DNA from: Adineta vaga
Taxonomy: Eukaryota > Rotifera
Reading direction: 5' to 3'
Length of the DNA: 64,000 nt
NCBI GenBank assembly: GCA_021613535.1
Contig: CP075497.1
Span: 3,162,001-3,226,000, forward strand
Shown here: one piece after another, positions 26,820 through 40,086 of the stretch
Layout: each line of letters opens with the position of its first letter
Numbering within the stretch: the first letter of the stretch is position 1
The notes under the pieces: generated by a model
The model's database searches: none
What the model was told of the DNA's origin: nothing
Seen by the model: the letters and a program-made list of their open reading frames with translations, nothing else
Translations under genes and position numbers: made by a program

Positions 26820-29481
26820 ATGTATAGCAATGAGAATTTACCATCCGAATGGTTTTCATCCCGTAAACGACCACGATCATATCATTATTTACCACCCATG
26901 TCTCGACCTGTTTCAAAAAGTTTCAATCGAATCTCTGATTTTATCTTTCCTGATACTGTTCATATTCGTCTCCAACAACAACAACAACAACAACATCCTT
27001 ATTACCAAAGATATCAAAGAACTGAAAACTATAGTTTGCCTGTGCTGAACCGTCGAAGTCTTAACCAACATGATTTAATCGTTGTAGAACGTTTACCATT
27101 TCAAGAACTTGACAATGTAGATTTTCTTTATCGGGAACAATATCAAAAGCATCAAGAGCAACAGGAACAACAGCAACGATATCAACCGAGTCGACCAGTT
27201 CGACGTCGTTATACATCTATCGTTAATGATCGTCGTGCACCTATCAATGAAAAAATGGTACCTGGATTAGTTACTCGACCAGATGTTTATCGAGAGCGTA
27301 TTCGTGATCGACGAAAACGTCATACAACCGATAATGCTTATCATTCAATGATGAAATCAATGTTAGAAGAAGAGGAATCTCAGTATTTGAATGATAATGA
27401 TGATGGTGATGGTGTTGGTGAACCTAATTATATTATTTCATATACTACTACATTAGATCCAATTACTGATTCAGAATCGATAAATTCTATACACCACCAA
27501 CAATCTACAAAGAATATCTCATCGGAAGAATGGAAACGACACACTCATGGTCGTGTACCAATCAATGGAACAGTACCTGTCATAGTTGAACGTGAACGTT
27601 CACGTCAACGACAACACAGTTCATCATTAAGTAGTCGAGATTCATCGAGTGATACAGATATTACTGAAAGACATCCAACTACAATGAATTATAATCATTA
27701 TCAACAAGATGAATCAGTACGAAATAGTCTTCTTTTTTGTATTTGATTATTAATATCATCTGTGTATACATATATATTTAATGTTTAGTTCATCACTTCA
27801 TCAAAAGAGCTTCCGGATACATCGACTTCTCGTCCAGCTGTTTGGGAACGTCTTCGATCTGAGCCTGTTCGTCTTCGACATCAACCTGACATATTCATTC
27901 CCATTCTCCCAGCAACAAAAGCAGACACAAACAATCAAGAAACATTGTCTTATAAGAATAATCTGATCAGTTCAACGCCATTTGATAATGTTGCCGATTA
28001 TCAGATAAACAATCAAACATCATCTCAACCAGTTGATAAATCAACACATCATGTTTCTTTATGCGTAAATGATTTACATACAACATTATTTATTGAAGAA
28101 GATGCTCTCAATAATACAAAGACGACGACAAATAGTCATAATAATACTAGCAAAGGTACCGACTCGAAAGAAAAGAAAAATCGTATTGTACAGATGAATT
28201 AGAGTTCTTATCTATATATTTATTAACGCAGTAGACAAGAAAGACAAACAACTAACATTCTTTTCTTTGATTTCTTCTTCTTTAGTAATCATAAAAACAT
28301 TCATCGATCGAATCATCAAACGTCTACAACATTTTAAACGATCACTCGATGCTGGACTCAGTATGTTTTTTAGATTTTACTTGAACTTACAATAAAAGAA
28401 CATTTTCGAGGACGCTAATTCTCTACAACTATTTTTAGTTCATGTTCGGAAAAGAAATACATTAGTCAATGGTCCTATTGTTAATGTTGATTATCATGCA
28501 CAAAGCGAAATTACTCAACGAAAGAATGAATATGATCAATCTAGTGATTATATTCCTAAACAACAACCACTTCGATCGCCATCAATTGATACAAATGAAG
28601 AGACAAAACTTGTTCGACCATATTTTCTCATTAGGCCACAATCAGTTCTCGTATTACCGAATGAAACAGGTAATTGAATAGATGAAAATCTCATATTCTC
28701 TCTTGTAAGAGAAAAACAAAACTGAAAGTAATTAAAACCGTATCTATTTACTATCATTTCTTATTTAGCTAAATTCAAATGTTGTTTCGGTGGTGATCCA
28801 CTTCCTACACATGTCTGGTCTCATAATGATTCACGTGTGCCTGAAATAATGGCCGCAGGCGGTACAACATCATCTCAATATCGTGTACATAAACTTCATG
28901 ATATATATTATTTGGACATTGGACCTGTTAGTATTCGTGATAATGGTCAAGTAAAATGTACACTTATGAATAGATATGGTCGAGAAGAAGCTATTGCTCA
29001 ATTGATTGTTGCTCGTAAGAGAAAATAACTTGAAATCAATGATGAATTTCTTTTTCTTTCTTTCTCTAGCGTCAGCAGCGGATGCTACACCTTCGATTAC
29101 TCAATCATTGAATGATATTACAATCATTGAAAATCGTCCTTTGAAATTATCATGTGGTATTGTTGGTTTTCAAGTAACGGTGAATTGGTTTCATAATGGC
29201 AAAGTATATATTTCATATTGTCTTTCAAAATTTTGAAATTATATCGTTTAGTTAATATCACCAATGACGCAATCAAAAACGGATTATAACGGTGAAAATG
29301 CCATTTTCACTCTTTCACAAGTACATATAGAAATATGAGATAAAATTGTCTACGATTAATTTTTGTTTAGTGTATGAGAACTGATGCTGGTACAATTGAT
29401 TGTCTTGTTAAAAATCGTTTTGGTGAAGCAAGAACAAGTTGTCGTATAGAAGTGGTCAATGATCCTGAATTTGACCGGTGA
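26820..29481 (+). CDS. Low-complexity protein with two C-terminal I-set Ig domains
   Basis: Eight exons in frame: 26820-27716, 27789-28155, 28286-28360, 28439-28669, 28769-29014, 29070-29203, 29252-29320, 29371-29481; 709 residues. The first 420 residues are Arg-, Gln- and Ser-rich with a run of seven glutamines. The C-terminus has two Ig folds: one about 500-605 (KFKCCFGGDPLPTHVWSHND ... DNGQVKCTLMNRYG) and one about 612-705 (LKLSCGIVGFQVTVNWFHNG ... DAGTIDCLVKNRFG). These are I-set patterns (C, W, DxGxxxC) seen in cytoskeletal muscle proteins such as palladin/myotilin and titin. No signal peptide or membrane helix is seen, so a cytoplasmic, actin- or sarcomere-linked role is the best inference. 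An in-frame ATG at 26727 exists but 26820 follows an acceptor-like ATTTTTAG. Possible extra exon past 29481 not supported. Confidence 0.8.
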
Positions 29482-30150
29482 ATAAATATCTTGTTTTATC
29501 AAATATAAGAGAATGGATTGCTTCATTGGCTTTTTTTTTAATCTCGTAAAGACAAAAAGACGTATTTACTCATTTCCTTACTGTGTATTTCAAACAACAT
29601 TTCTTCTGTTTTGTGTCTATTTTCCTACTAGTCTCATATGTTGATTATAATCTTTTCTTTTCGTTTTCTTTTTGTGATTGTTGTATTGTAGGATTCTAGT
29701 GCTTTTTTATTGTCAATGTGAATGAATGGATAGTGAGAATTAACAAAAAGAGAAGAAAAAAAGAATCAATAAATGAAAATAATTATTGAATCTATCTGAG
29801 GAATTTAACTTCTTTTTCGAGAAAGGATAAAACTTATGTCACGAATGAATCTGTTATTAAATTCAAATCAATAATTGATTTCCTGCGTTAATATTAATAT
29901 TATCGACAATACTTAACACAATGGAACATTGTATGGGCTGAAGAGGTAGAAAAAAATGATTGGGAAAATGACATCATAGTAATCATATATGCTTTTTCAA
30001 TTGAATAGAACTATATATAGAGATAAATAGATTAGAAAAATAATTGATTTGAAGTCGACAATTGATTCTATAAAGAAAACTAAGTACGTTCTGTTTTTTG
30101 TCTTCTAAATAATAATCATGAGAAGTGCAATGACGTAATCAAGTACGATA

Positions 30151-30174
30151 AGACCGCTTTATTTAACGCGGTCT
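30151..30174. repeat. Hairpin with 7-base stem
   Basis: AGACCGC and GCGGTCT are exact complements separated by a ten-base AT-rich loop. The stem is GC-rich in an otherwise AT-rich setting. Function unknown. Confidence 0.7.
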
Positions 30175-31871
30175 ATTCTTCACGATGTTATTCATTTGAA
30201 GGTCATGTCTATAATGCGTGCTGGTATGTACATTGACGAGATATTTAGTGAGAACTGGAACCGTTTATTTCATCCCTTGATCTTGTAACGTATGATGTCA
30301 TGATGATCAAGATTCAGGATTAGAATAGATGTAAAACGAAGGAAAAATGTCTTGTTTATCATATATTTGCGTGAAATTTTTACACATATAGTAGAGAGAT
30401 ATGTCTATGATTCGAGTATTTAAATGATCTCCTCAATTCAATGACGAAAGCAAACGAGAATGTCTTAAATTTCATGTTGATCTGTAATGAAAAGGTTTCA
30501 AAATAAAACAAAAATGTGCTTATCTAGAAAAGCCAACATGAAAATAGAGATAGTGAGTTCTCATTATTTGACATAACCCTCGATATGCTTATTCATTTGA
30601 TGATAAATAGATGATAAACAATCTGTATTTGTATATCATACACGGATAAATCCATGATAGAAAAATGATAAAATTTTGTTTGTCAAAGATGTAAATTTAA
30701 ATTTATTGCGAACTTTAAGAAAGAAGTCATAGTTCGTAAAGTATTAACTTTACATTTCTTGACCGTTTAGAACATTCGAATGATTTCATTGCGCTTGTTA
30801 TCTGATGACATAGTTAAGTATCATTCACTCATATTGAATCATAAGAAAAATCATATTTCGTAATACATAATGAGTCATGAGGAGGGATATTTTTATTTAA
30901 ATGAAAATTATGTATTTTGGGGTGAAATATATTTCCCATAAAATGAAATATTTCCTATGTTTCATAAAGTAAACTGATAAGTAGGAATTTTTTCCTTGCT
31001 GAGCTATAAATGAAGTAACAATAGAAATGATAACGCCCATTTCTGTTGATGTCAGTATATATGTATGTGATAGTCTGTTATGGTAATGCGCATTCGAACA
31101 TAACTCCAATCATAGAAACATCGAACGAATTCAATTTCAATAGAAAATATTCTTTTAGAAGAGACTATAGTGTAAGTACCACAACTGAGATTTTTAGCGG
31201 AATCAATCATTTAATCCATAAAGAATTACTGCCATAAACTAAAATTACGATTGAGTCATCGGTTTTCCCTTTCTTCATGTATAATGCTGACATGTTGGTG
31301 TCATCTGGACTATAGCTAACAATATAACTCATCAACATATATAACCTATATTTAGCAAAACTTAGAGAGTACTATTATTCGTTTTTGTTAAGTACAAAAA
31401 AATACACAAACTGCAATGCAAGCATATTTTTCCCACTTGTGAAAGATTTGACACGATCAGTCAATTTTACCATTTTGTTTCTTAGCAACTCATGACTCAA
31501 AATTTGTTTTAGTTGAGAACAAGATCTTATACTGGATTTTTCTCGTATAGAGCGCCATCTACTTCCAAGGAGTATTGATTCTCGAATGTATAATTCTGTC
31601 GCACAAAAAATACGTCATATATACAGCATGTGATTAGTTAATCAAACTTCCAATGATAAACTAAGGGAGAAAGAAAAACAAGAAAAGACATTTTAAAATA
31701 TAGATAGATAGATTGACAGAGCAATTAGTAATAATTGTAGATTACCTAACCAAACTTCAAGCTAGAAAAATTGTTTTGTGCATTTATTTTCTATTCACGT
31801 CCGTCCTGTTTATCGACACATATTGACCTGTTTCACGCGAGAGCAACTTATAAGCTGTGTAACCTTATACC

Positions 31872-31883
31872 GACGTCGACGTC
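31872..31883. promoter_or_regulatory. GACGTCGACGTC palindrome, CRE-like
   Basis: A perfect 12-base palindrome made of two overlapping GACGTC cores, the core of bZIP (CREB/ATF) sites. It is 630 bases upstream of the next start codon, so a link to that gene is only a guess. Confidence 0.3.
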
Positions 31884-32512
31884 AATTTTTAAGGAAAAAG
31901 ATTGCAATTTCAATTTCAATATAATTTCGGTCTATTAACCGGTATGACATTTCTTTTTCAATTTATTTTCTCAACCTACGTTGCAATTGATTTCAATCTA
32001 ATCCCTATCACATGTCCGCTTTTATTTAACATGACTAATAATACACCAATGATTTAAGATGTAATTTTTACCTTATTTTCTTCCTACACAGTCACCGTGA
32101 TGGAAGAATCATTAGTAGTCAGGTGTGAAGGTTGCTAGGAGCAGAAATATGTATTGCGAAAAACAAAAGCAATTAAAACAAGTGATGAAACTATAATATT
32201 TCAAGTTGTTGACTCACAGAGATTAACATTGACGTATAAGAATGAGAGTAGCAAAACGATAGAACATTAATAGTTTCCTAGGAAAGATATCAGAATAAAA
32301 TGATTTACGATCTTTAACCTTATGACACATAGAAGAATTTCGAACATTTCTTTTTTTCTATTCTCGATTATATGATGGAGTCATGTGCAAATACTGATAA
32401 GAATTTTATTTCTCTATATTTACATATATTTTCATTAAAGAGTTTTATATTCATTCTTTAGATTATTGTGTGATGATATTTTCAATCATTTATTCGGGAG
32501 CCCTATAAGTGC

Positions 32513-34543
32513 ATGGCTTGCCTTAGTGAATGTCGATTTTTAAATCGTACATTAACAATCGATGATATTTCGAAGAAACCACAATGCAGAAATTTGAAAT
32601 TTAAACGGGCTTTTCAATTTCTACAACTGCTTTTATTACAACGAGTTTATGGAATTGATATAATATCGTGTCCAGTATTACGACGTTCTATGAAACATTC
32701 TCAACAAAAGCGCACACAGGAAGATAATTGTCAAGTCTTTCTTGGTGGTTCGTGTAATCCAACAACATGGCGACATGATCAAGCGATACCTTATTTTCAA
32801 TCTCGATCAGTGTCGTTTTATAATCCACAAGTATCAGATTGGACGCCAGATCTTGTCGAAATTGAACATCGAGCAAAAGAACTAGCTCCATTATTATTTT
32901 TTGTAATTGATTATGATACGAGAGCATTATCATCGATTGTTGAGGTATGTTATTTAGCAGCACGTGGTCGAAGTATTATCGTTGTTATGAATCCAATGCC
33001 AGACAGAAACTATACGAAATTTATCCAACAGAAAAATAGTAATAATGAGAAAGATAATGAAGATGATTATGAAAATGCATGTGAAGCTCGAAGAACATTA
33101 CGTGTATTATTACGAGGTCTTAATATTCCATTCTTTGATAATATACGCTTAGCTCTTGAATGCGCTGCATTTATACTTGAGTCAACTAAACGAACAGTAA
33201 CTAATCAGAGTACTTTTAATGAAGATAATCAAGAAAATCATAATGATCAAGGTAACTAATATATTATTATTAAAATAAATATCATATATGTATATATGTT
33301 TATCATTAGATATTCTTACACCATTACCAAAATCACCTGGTGATTATGATGATAAACGACCGTCATCTGTCGTTGTTATCCGTTCTCTATCGAATAAAAC
33401 ATCATTTGAATCACCGGATGATTTTTATCAACAAATGCATCAGTCAGCAATGACGACATCTATGTCACCTTTTCATCGACGACATAGTTCAACGCCGGAA
33501 TCAAGTATAATCAAATATGAATTCATTTTGTTCAGTTAGTTTTTATTTTTTCAATTCATTTTTACAGATGATCCACAATTTCGTGGAACAAATACTTGTA
33601 CAAGAACACAATTATCATGTTCAACAACTGAAAGTGATGATGATGGTTATTGTTCACTTTCGTCAAGTAATCGTACTCTATCATCATCATCTCTCTCAGT
33701 TTCTTCGGAATTATTTGAATCAATCAATGATCAACAACGAGAAGATAATGTTAATGGGTAGATTTACTTATTCATTTCCATCAAAGATATATTATCAACT
33801 GTCTTCGTTTCTATATCTTTAGATCCGATAAAGCATCTAATAATACAATGATGAATAATTTGATTTCGACGTTTTATTCTTATGTTCCATTTGTGAGTTC
33901 TACACAATCAGTACCAGCACCATCATCAGATTCATCAGTGACACAATCACTGTTTGTTTTATTTACTCTTCCTTTTCGTTTTATCAAAGATACTTTGCTT
34001 TCTCCTACTTTACCAAAATCACCAATATCTGCATTCTCATGTTTAGCAGAAGCTAATGAATCGAATTTAGCTTTACCAACTGCTTCTAATCGACCATCTA
34101 CGCACATATTCGATATTTACATAGCATCCGGCACTAGTGATGAATGTTGGTTAAATACATTTGCTCTTCCAACTCTTAAACAGCTCAATGTAACTTTTAC
34201 GAAACGACAATCATGTCTTGAAAGTGATCAACTTGATGCAGTCTATGATATGCATATACGTAAACAATCACGTGTATTATATTATGCAATCAATGGCCGT
34301 GAACGTTTATCACATTTAACAAATGAACTTGCATTTCTCATTGGTGAACGTAAACATAAAATCATTGTTTATATGCAATCAACTATTGATGAAGATACGG
34401 AAGAGATTCTCTCACCATGCGAACGACGAGATATTCAACGTTCGAGAAAATATTTAGAAGATTTAATTCGAAAAGAGAATATAACTTTATGCCATTCACG
34501 TGAACAGAGTTGGGAGCATGTTTTAGCTTTTTTCAAAACATAA
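32513..34543 (+). CDS. Protein with two nucleoside 2-deoxyribosyltransferase-like domains
   Basis: Four exons in frame: 32513-33251, 33310-33504, 33568-33757, 33823-34543; 614 residues. Residues about 74-225 match the eukaryotic nucleoside 2-deoxyribosyltransferase-like family (VFLGGSCNPTTWRHDQAIPY, YNPQVSDWTP, FFVIDYDTRALSSIVEVCYL), a family I associate with Drosophila Raw. A Ser-rich linker follows. Residues about 470-610 look like a second, more diverged copy: IFDIYIASGTSDECWLNTFA aligns with the first motif and RVLYYAINGRERLSHLTNEL with the ALSSIVE segment. The NPQV..W motif of the first copy is not obvious in the second. No signal peptide is seen. Catalytic activity is unproven for the animal members, so a signalling or scaffold role is as likely as base exchange. 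Confidence 0.8.
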
Positions 34544-35188
34544 TCACTTGTCGAAGAAATTTCTTTCTTTCTTTATGATTATTCTAATCCTTCCGATTAA
34601 CATTCATCGACATATTGATGATAGTATTCTTTTTTCCATTATCATCACATATGAATTTGCAAGATGTTTGCTAATTTGGAAGTTTTCTTATCAACGAATG
34701 TCTGGACAATGAGCAGAACAAAAAACCTTATTTATCTTAGTCATGACTTTTTGATGCTATAAAACTACAGCAAAAAAGATATTTTTATAAATATATATAT
34801 GTTTGCGCGCATGTGTATGTATGTATGTGTGTGTATGTGTCTTCTGCTTATTTTTCTATTAAAATGAAACGATTCCATATAGAAAAAAATGACGAAAAAA
34901 AAAATTCTAGTCTCTTAGATGTATGCTTATCTAACAAAAGGTTATTCAATGTTGTTATTTTATTTTCATTACACACTTTCTTTTGTAGATTTGTTGCCAT
35001 ACGTCAGATAGAACAAGCGAAAAATAACGGTGCTAATAATATTAAAAAAAGAAAGAACAGACAGAAAGAAAGAAAAAAGCTGCAATGTTTTTGTCAATAA
35101 GAAAGTATGTATAGAAAAAGAAAAATACCGAATCTAATTGATAAAGTTTTACATATCTGATTAATATTCAGATAACTGATTGGTGAAC
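34544..35188. other. Intergenic region
   Basis: 3' end of the upstream gene, TATG/TG simple repeats near 34790-34840, and leader of the Kelch gene. An acceptor-like ATATTCAG ends at 35170, 18 bases before the Kelch start codon. Confidence 0.45.
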
Positions 35189-37745
35189 ATGGCATTTACT
35201 CTTGGTTCGACAACTTCATCGATTGATTCAGATGATTATCATTCAACATTAACAACAGCTATGTCTAATGAACATCAAGTAACAAGTTCCGATCATGCAT
35301 CACGGACAGTATCGAAAATTTCTTCATATCTTCGACAAGGATTTCTATGTGACGTCGTTTTTATTTGTGGACATGGACAAATAAAACAACGAATTAATGC
35401 TCATCGACTTGTTGTTGCTACTTTATCAGATTATTTTCGAGCAATGTTTGAAAGTAATATGCTTGAAACCAAACAACGTGAAATTGTTATTAATGATATT
35501 GATCCAGATGCATTAGAAAAATTAATTCTGTATGCATATGAAGGTAAATAGACATGTGTTTTTTTTCTTCCTTCTTTAGAATGCATTTCAAATGATTTTC
35601 TAGGCCATTTGGAACTTCATCAAGATAATGTTACTCATGTTCTTACTGCTGCACATATGTTTAATATCACTGAAATCATTGATGCTTGTTGTAAGTATAT
35701 CGAAAAACAATTTCATCCATCGAATTGCCTTGGAATTCATAAATTTGCTCTTCAACATGATTTACATGAATTGACTGAAACTGCTTGGAATTATATTCTG
35801 GTAGAAGAACTATAACAATTAAATGATAGAATTATTTCAATCATCTATTTTTTCTAGGAACATTTTACAAATGTAATTCAAAATAATCATGAATTTTTGG
35901 AATTATCTTTCGATGAAATTAAAGAACTTTTAGCATCAAGTAAGTTAAACTGTAAAATAAATCATTTAGCTGATTTATAATATTGGTTTGATCTTCTTTC
36001 TCTCTAAGCAGTATGAATGCATGAAAAAATGACGAGAAATTATGTTGATTTGATCTTCCTTGCGATGCAAAGTCTATAGAAATCTGATCCCCTTTCAGTT
36101 GATCAAATATTTGAAGAACTAAACAAGATTTTGTATGTATTTTATTAGATGATATTAATGTGCAATCAGAAGAGATTGTATTTGAAGCATTCCTTTCTTG
36201 GATTGATTATGATCCAAAACGGCAAGCTGATCGTTTAGCACAACTCTTTGGTCTAATTAGATTACCATTAATTGATAAAAAAGTAAAAATTTGTAGAAAT
36301 ACTATTTTTAAGAAAAAAAGAAGAAAAACGTTTTTTTTTCGATTTATTTTAGTATTTAACGGATCATATTGATACAGATCTACGATTTAAGAATGATACT
36401 TCATGTCAGATGTTGATTATTGAAACCATGCGTTATCATTTAGCTCCTGAAAAACGATCAACAATGCAATCTATAAGAACAAAACCAAGAAAAGCAACAC
36501 TCGGTGCTTTGTATTGTCTTGGTGGAATGGATAGTGCAAAAGGTATTTGATTTCACAATTTATAAAAGATCCTGATGTATATTTAAAATAAGGTCCTCAA
36601 ACGATTGAACGATATGATTTTCGAACACGTTCATGGCAACCAAATGGCCATCTAAATACTCGTCGTTGGCAATTTGCTTGTGTTATTTTAGAGAAAAAAT
36701 TATATGTATGTGGAGGACGTGATGGATTGAAAACGTTAGTTGATATATATATATATAATTATAAAATGTTATACTTTGCTGTTATTTAATAGATTAAATA
36801 GTATCGAAATATTTGATTTTCAAAAGAAAATATGGAATATTGGACCACCCATGTTAACAAATCGACATGGTTTAGGTGTAGGATGTATCGGTGGTCCATT
36901 GTATGCCATTGGTGGTCATGATGGATGGAGTTTTCTCAATACAGTCGAACGTTTTGATCCAGAAACATGTGTCTGGTCATATGTTGCATCGATGACTAAT
37001 GCACGATGTACACTTGGCGTTGGTGTTCTTGAAAATCGGTGATACATCTATTTTGATTATGAATTATTGTATTCTTGTTTATTTTCAGTATCTATGCAGT
37101 TGGAGGTCGAGATGGTGCTGCAGGTCTTCGAGAAACAGAATCTTATGATCCACATACCAACCGTTGGTCACCATGTGCACCAATGCAGAAACGTCGTGGA
37201 GGTGTAGCTGTAGCAGCTTGTAATGGATTTTTATTTGCGATAGGTGGTCATGAATCATCGGCTACAAATAAATGTGCTGTAAGGCACGATGATGGCGAAC
37301 GTTATGATCCACGATGTGATCAATGGACATTAATTACTTCGTTATGTCGTCCAAAAGAAGCTCTTGCAATTGCTGCTGTTAGTGATAAATTATATATTGT
37401 TGGCGGTTTCGATGGTAAAGTACTTGATGAAGTTGAAAAATATGAACCAGAAACAGATAAATGGACTAAAGTAAGACAATTCTATATAATAACTAAAGAA
37501 AATAACGAATATTTACCCTTCAGTGTCCGTCATTGGGAACAAAAAGAGCTGGTGCTTGTCTTATTCATGTTTCAAATTCTATTCATCAATCATCATTACC
37601 AACATCATCATCACCATCATCATTTTCATCATTATCTCTATTAACTACAAGTTCTTATACTTTACCATCGACAACATCATTAACTAAACGAAACAAAGAT
37701 GTATCAGCTAGTTGCCATCAATTAAGTCGTCTTGTCCTTTCATAA
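35189..37745 (+). CDS. KLHL1/4/5: BTB-BACK-Kelch protein, KLHL1/4/5 group
   Basis: Nine exons in frame: 35189-35543, 35604-35800, 35858-35939, 36149-36282, 36353-36542, 36593-36734, 36793-37038, 37089-37470, 37524-37745; 649 residues. The BTB domain (about 50-160) has [13 protein letters not shown] and [23 protein letters not shown] follows with [11 protein letters not shown]. Six Kelch blades begin at about residue 303: [66 protein letters not shown]. The run [17 protein letters not shown] and the HDGW blade point to the KLHL1/4/5 branch. Such proteins bind actin or act as substrate adaptors of CUL3 ubiquitin ligases. The tail after blade six is Ser/Thr-rich. The intron at 35940-36148 is longer than its neighbours (209 bases). 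ATG 35189 is the first in frame. Confidence 0.9.
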
Positions 37746-38041
37746 CACATTTTTATTAGCTCAAATTATTCGTCCTTCTGTTTTTTTATATGATATTTCG
37801 TGATTTCTATTTGATAGACAGGGAACTACTATTGTCTTCTTCTTCCTTTTTTTCTAACCTCATTCATATCTCTCAAAGATTATCACAGTTTTATATACAT
37901 GCACATGCGTGAATTTGACTATCGTAGAATATTTGTTCTCTTTTTTTTCTGTCTTTTATATGAAATAATGATAATCAATATGAAGTAGATTTTTGTTTGA
38001 ATATAACAATAATATATCTTTTTTTCTTCATCTTAGACCTT
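37746..38041. other. Short intergenic spacer
   Basis: About 300 bases between the Kelch and RAB33 genes on the same strand. It contains a pyrimidine-rich tract ending in CATCTTAG just before the RAB33 start. Nothing else seen. Confidence 0.4.
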
Positions 38042-38993
38042 ATGACAGAATCTATTGCTCCGCCTGATACAGGTGTTTTTGCAGATCAAGAACGACCAAA
38101 AAGAATTTTTAAAATTATTGTTATTGGTGATTCACATGTTGGTATGAGAATAGAGATTAGAAGGAAAGAATTCTTTAACTATTTTTGATTGATTGATTTT
38201 TTTTAGGTAAAACATGTTTGACATATAGATTTTGTTCGGGAAAATTTCCGGATAAAACTGAAGCAACGATTGGTAAGATTGAAATCTTTATCAATGAATC
38301 GTTGAATTATCTGTATGTTTATTTTGTAGGTGTAGATTTTCGAGAGAAAACATTAGATATTGATGGTGAAATATTCAAAGTACGTATCTATGAAAATTTG
38401 AAACGAATATATATGATATTTTTATCTTTATTTACAGCTTCAAATTTGGGACACTGCTGGACAAGGTATGTCGTATAGAATTAGCGAACTTATTTTGATC
38501 ATTTTTTTATAGAACGTTTTCGTCGTTCGATGATTAATCATTATTATCGGAATGTTCATGCAATTGTCTATGTTTATGATGTAACTAATTTAGCTTCGTT
38601 TGAAAATCTTCCTGGATGGATCAATGAATGTGATAAACATGTTCTTGATCAAGATTTACCACGAGTTCTCGTTGGCAACAAATGTGATGTATCTAATGAT
38701 GATATTGTAGTTCCCAATGCAGTTGCACAACGATTTGCTGTATGATTTACAATTTTCATCCTATTTCTCAACTATTTTTACTTTTCTAGGATGCACATAA
38801 TATCCCATTATTTGAAACATCAGCTAAGGCTGATGAACATCAAGATCATGTCAATTCAATATTCATGTTACTTGCACATAAACTTAAGCATTCAAAACCA
38901 CTTATGTCTCAACCAAAACTCTACGCAAATCGTGATATTTCAATAACATCGTCACCGACAACAGCGACTGAACCAGGCTTTTGCTCGTGTTAA
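38042..38993 (+). CDS. RAB33: RAB33 small GTPase
   Basis: Six exons in frame: 38042-38141, 38207-38272, 38330-38379, 38438-38465, 38513-38739, 38790-38993; 224 residues. All G-motifs are present: GDSHVGKTC (P-loop), TIGVDFREK (switch I and the G2 Thr), WDTAGQERFRRSM (switch II), GNKCD (G4) and ETSAK (G5). [34 protein letters not shown] and [12 protein letters not shown] are close to animal RAB33A/B. The C-terminus ends in CSC, a CXC double-prenylation signal. RAB33 works at the Golgi in retrograde traffic and in autophagosome formation with ATG16. The P-loop codon for Gly is split by intron 1. A TCTTAG acceptor-like site ends five bases before the ATG. Confidence 0.95.
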
Positions 38994-39459
38994 GTCTCAA
39001 TTAGATTTGAACTTATTTATTTATATCAAGCACTTTAATAATACATGCAACTTACTTGGATAATCATATACATATTGTCAGCCACATCCGTTCTCTCTCT
39101 CTCTCTCTTTCTCTTTCTTTTCTTATGTATAAATAGATATGTAATAATCAGTTTTTTTTCTATACCATTCCCATTATTTATTGCTATATTGACTTTATTT
39201 TTTGCTTCTCTATTGTTGTTACTATCGCCAATATAATTTTCTTTTACGTTTGATTGCTTATTTAATTTGAAAAAGAGTTCATAATCAATAAGTAATATTT
39301 CTAACAACCTTGTGTACGATGATAGTTTTATTTCTGCTCATTTACCAAAATGACAGAAAAAAGTAAATATAAATATATTCACATATGAAGGAAAGGGTTT
39401 CTTACGAACAGACCTTTTACCAAGAATATTTTTTTCAAAATAAAGATCATAGATTTTTA
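38994..39459. other. Convergent intergenic spacer
   Basis: Joins the 3' ends of RAB33 (+) and the 39460 gene (-). It holds a CT-rich run at about 39091-39120. No coding frame supported. Confidence 0.4.
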
Positions 39460-40086
39460 TTACTTCGTGACCAATAATGTTTCTTCACCTTGTAACAAAG
39501 CTGATTGACGATCAGAAAACCAACAAATTATATACAAAATTGCATCGACTAAATAGATAATATCACCAACAATAATAATAATCTGTGTAACTGGTACAAG
39601 AGTAAGAAACGCTGCTAAAACATATGATAATGATCCTAACAAGTTGAGAATATTTGCCCAAGAATAGAACATGCTTGTTCCACGAACCATCATATTAACT
39701 AGAGCAGCAACTGCAAATAAACTTATACCGACAATATTACATGTCCAGATAGTTTTTGAACTCGTAAAAGCAGTTGCGACAAATAAAGCACCAAAAAAGT
39801 AAGCTACACTACCAATTTTATCAAATATAGCTGATAAAACCATAATATAATATCGATGCGTACTACTATTGATATGATAGATTGATAAAATTTGAAAAGT
39901 AGAGTTAACAACGAAGATCGCTGCAAGAAAAACATAAATCCAAGATGATAATGTTGAATTGATAGCCGTAGGACGCATATAATCAAGTCCATCCATTAAT
40001 AAATAACCAGTCATACCAAATAAAAAAATAAAATTAGCCCAGAATGACCAGAAGAACGCCCGAGTACGAAAAAAGTTACTTTCCAT
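39460..40086 (-). CDS. Six-helix membrane protein of unknown function
   Basis: An intronless frame of 208 residues with about six hydrophobic segments (for example FWANFIFLFGMTGYLLM, IYVFLAAIFVV, YFFGALFVATAF, IVGISLFAVAALV, YVLAAFLTLV, IIYLVDAILYIICWF). The first and penultimate segments share a pattern (WAN-hydrophobic-G-Y-L), suggesting an internal duplication that weakly recalls YrhK-type membrane repeats. No signal for localisation beyond the helices; the C-terminus is short and polar. The poly(A) signal AATAAA overlaps the stop codon. It lies head-to-head with RNMT, 630 bases apart. I cannot name the family. Confidence 0.75.
   Translation of the reverse strand: MESNFFRTRAFFWSFWANFIFLFGMTGYLLMDGLDYMRPTAINSTLSSWIYVFLAAIFVVNSTFQILSIYHINSSTHRYYIMVLSAIFDKIGSVAYFFGALFVATAFTSSKTIWTCNIVGISLFAVAALVNMMVRGTSMFYSWANILNLLGSLSYVLAAFLTLVPVTQIIIIVGDIIYLVDAILYIICWFSDRQSALLQGEETLLVTK

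Larger units (their letters stand above)
29482..32512. other. Gene-free stretch of 3 kb
   Basis: No supported coding frame. It holds a hairpin at 30151-30174 and a 12-base GACGTC-type palindrome at 31872-31883. The last part should include the promoter of the 32513 gene. Confidence 0.45.
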
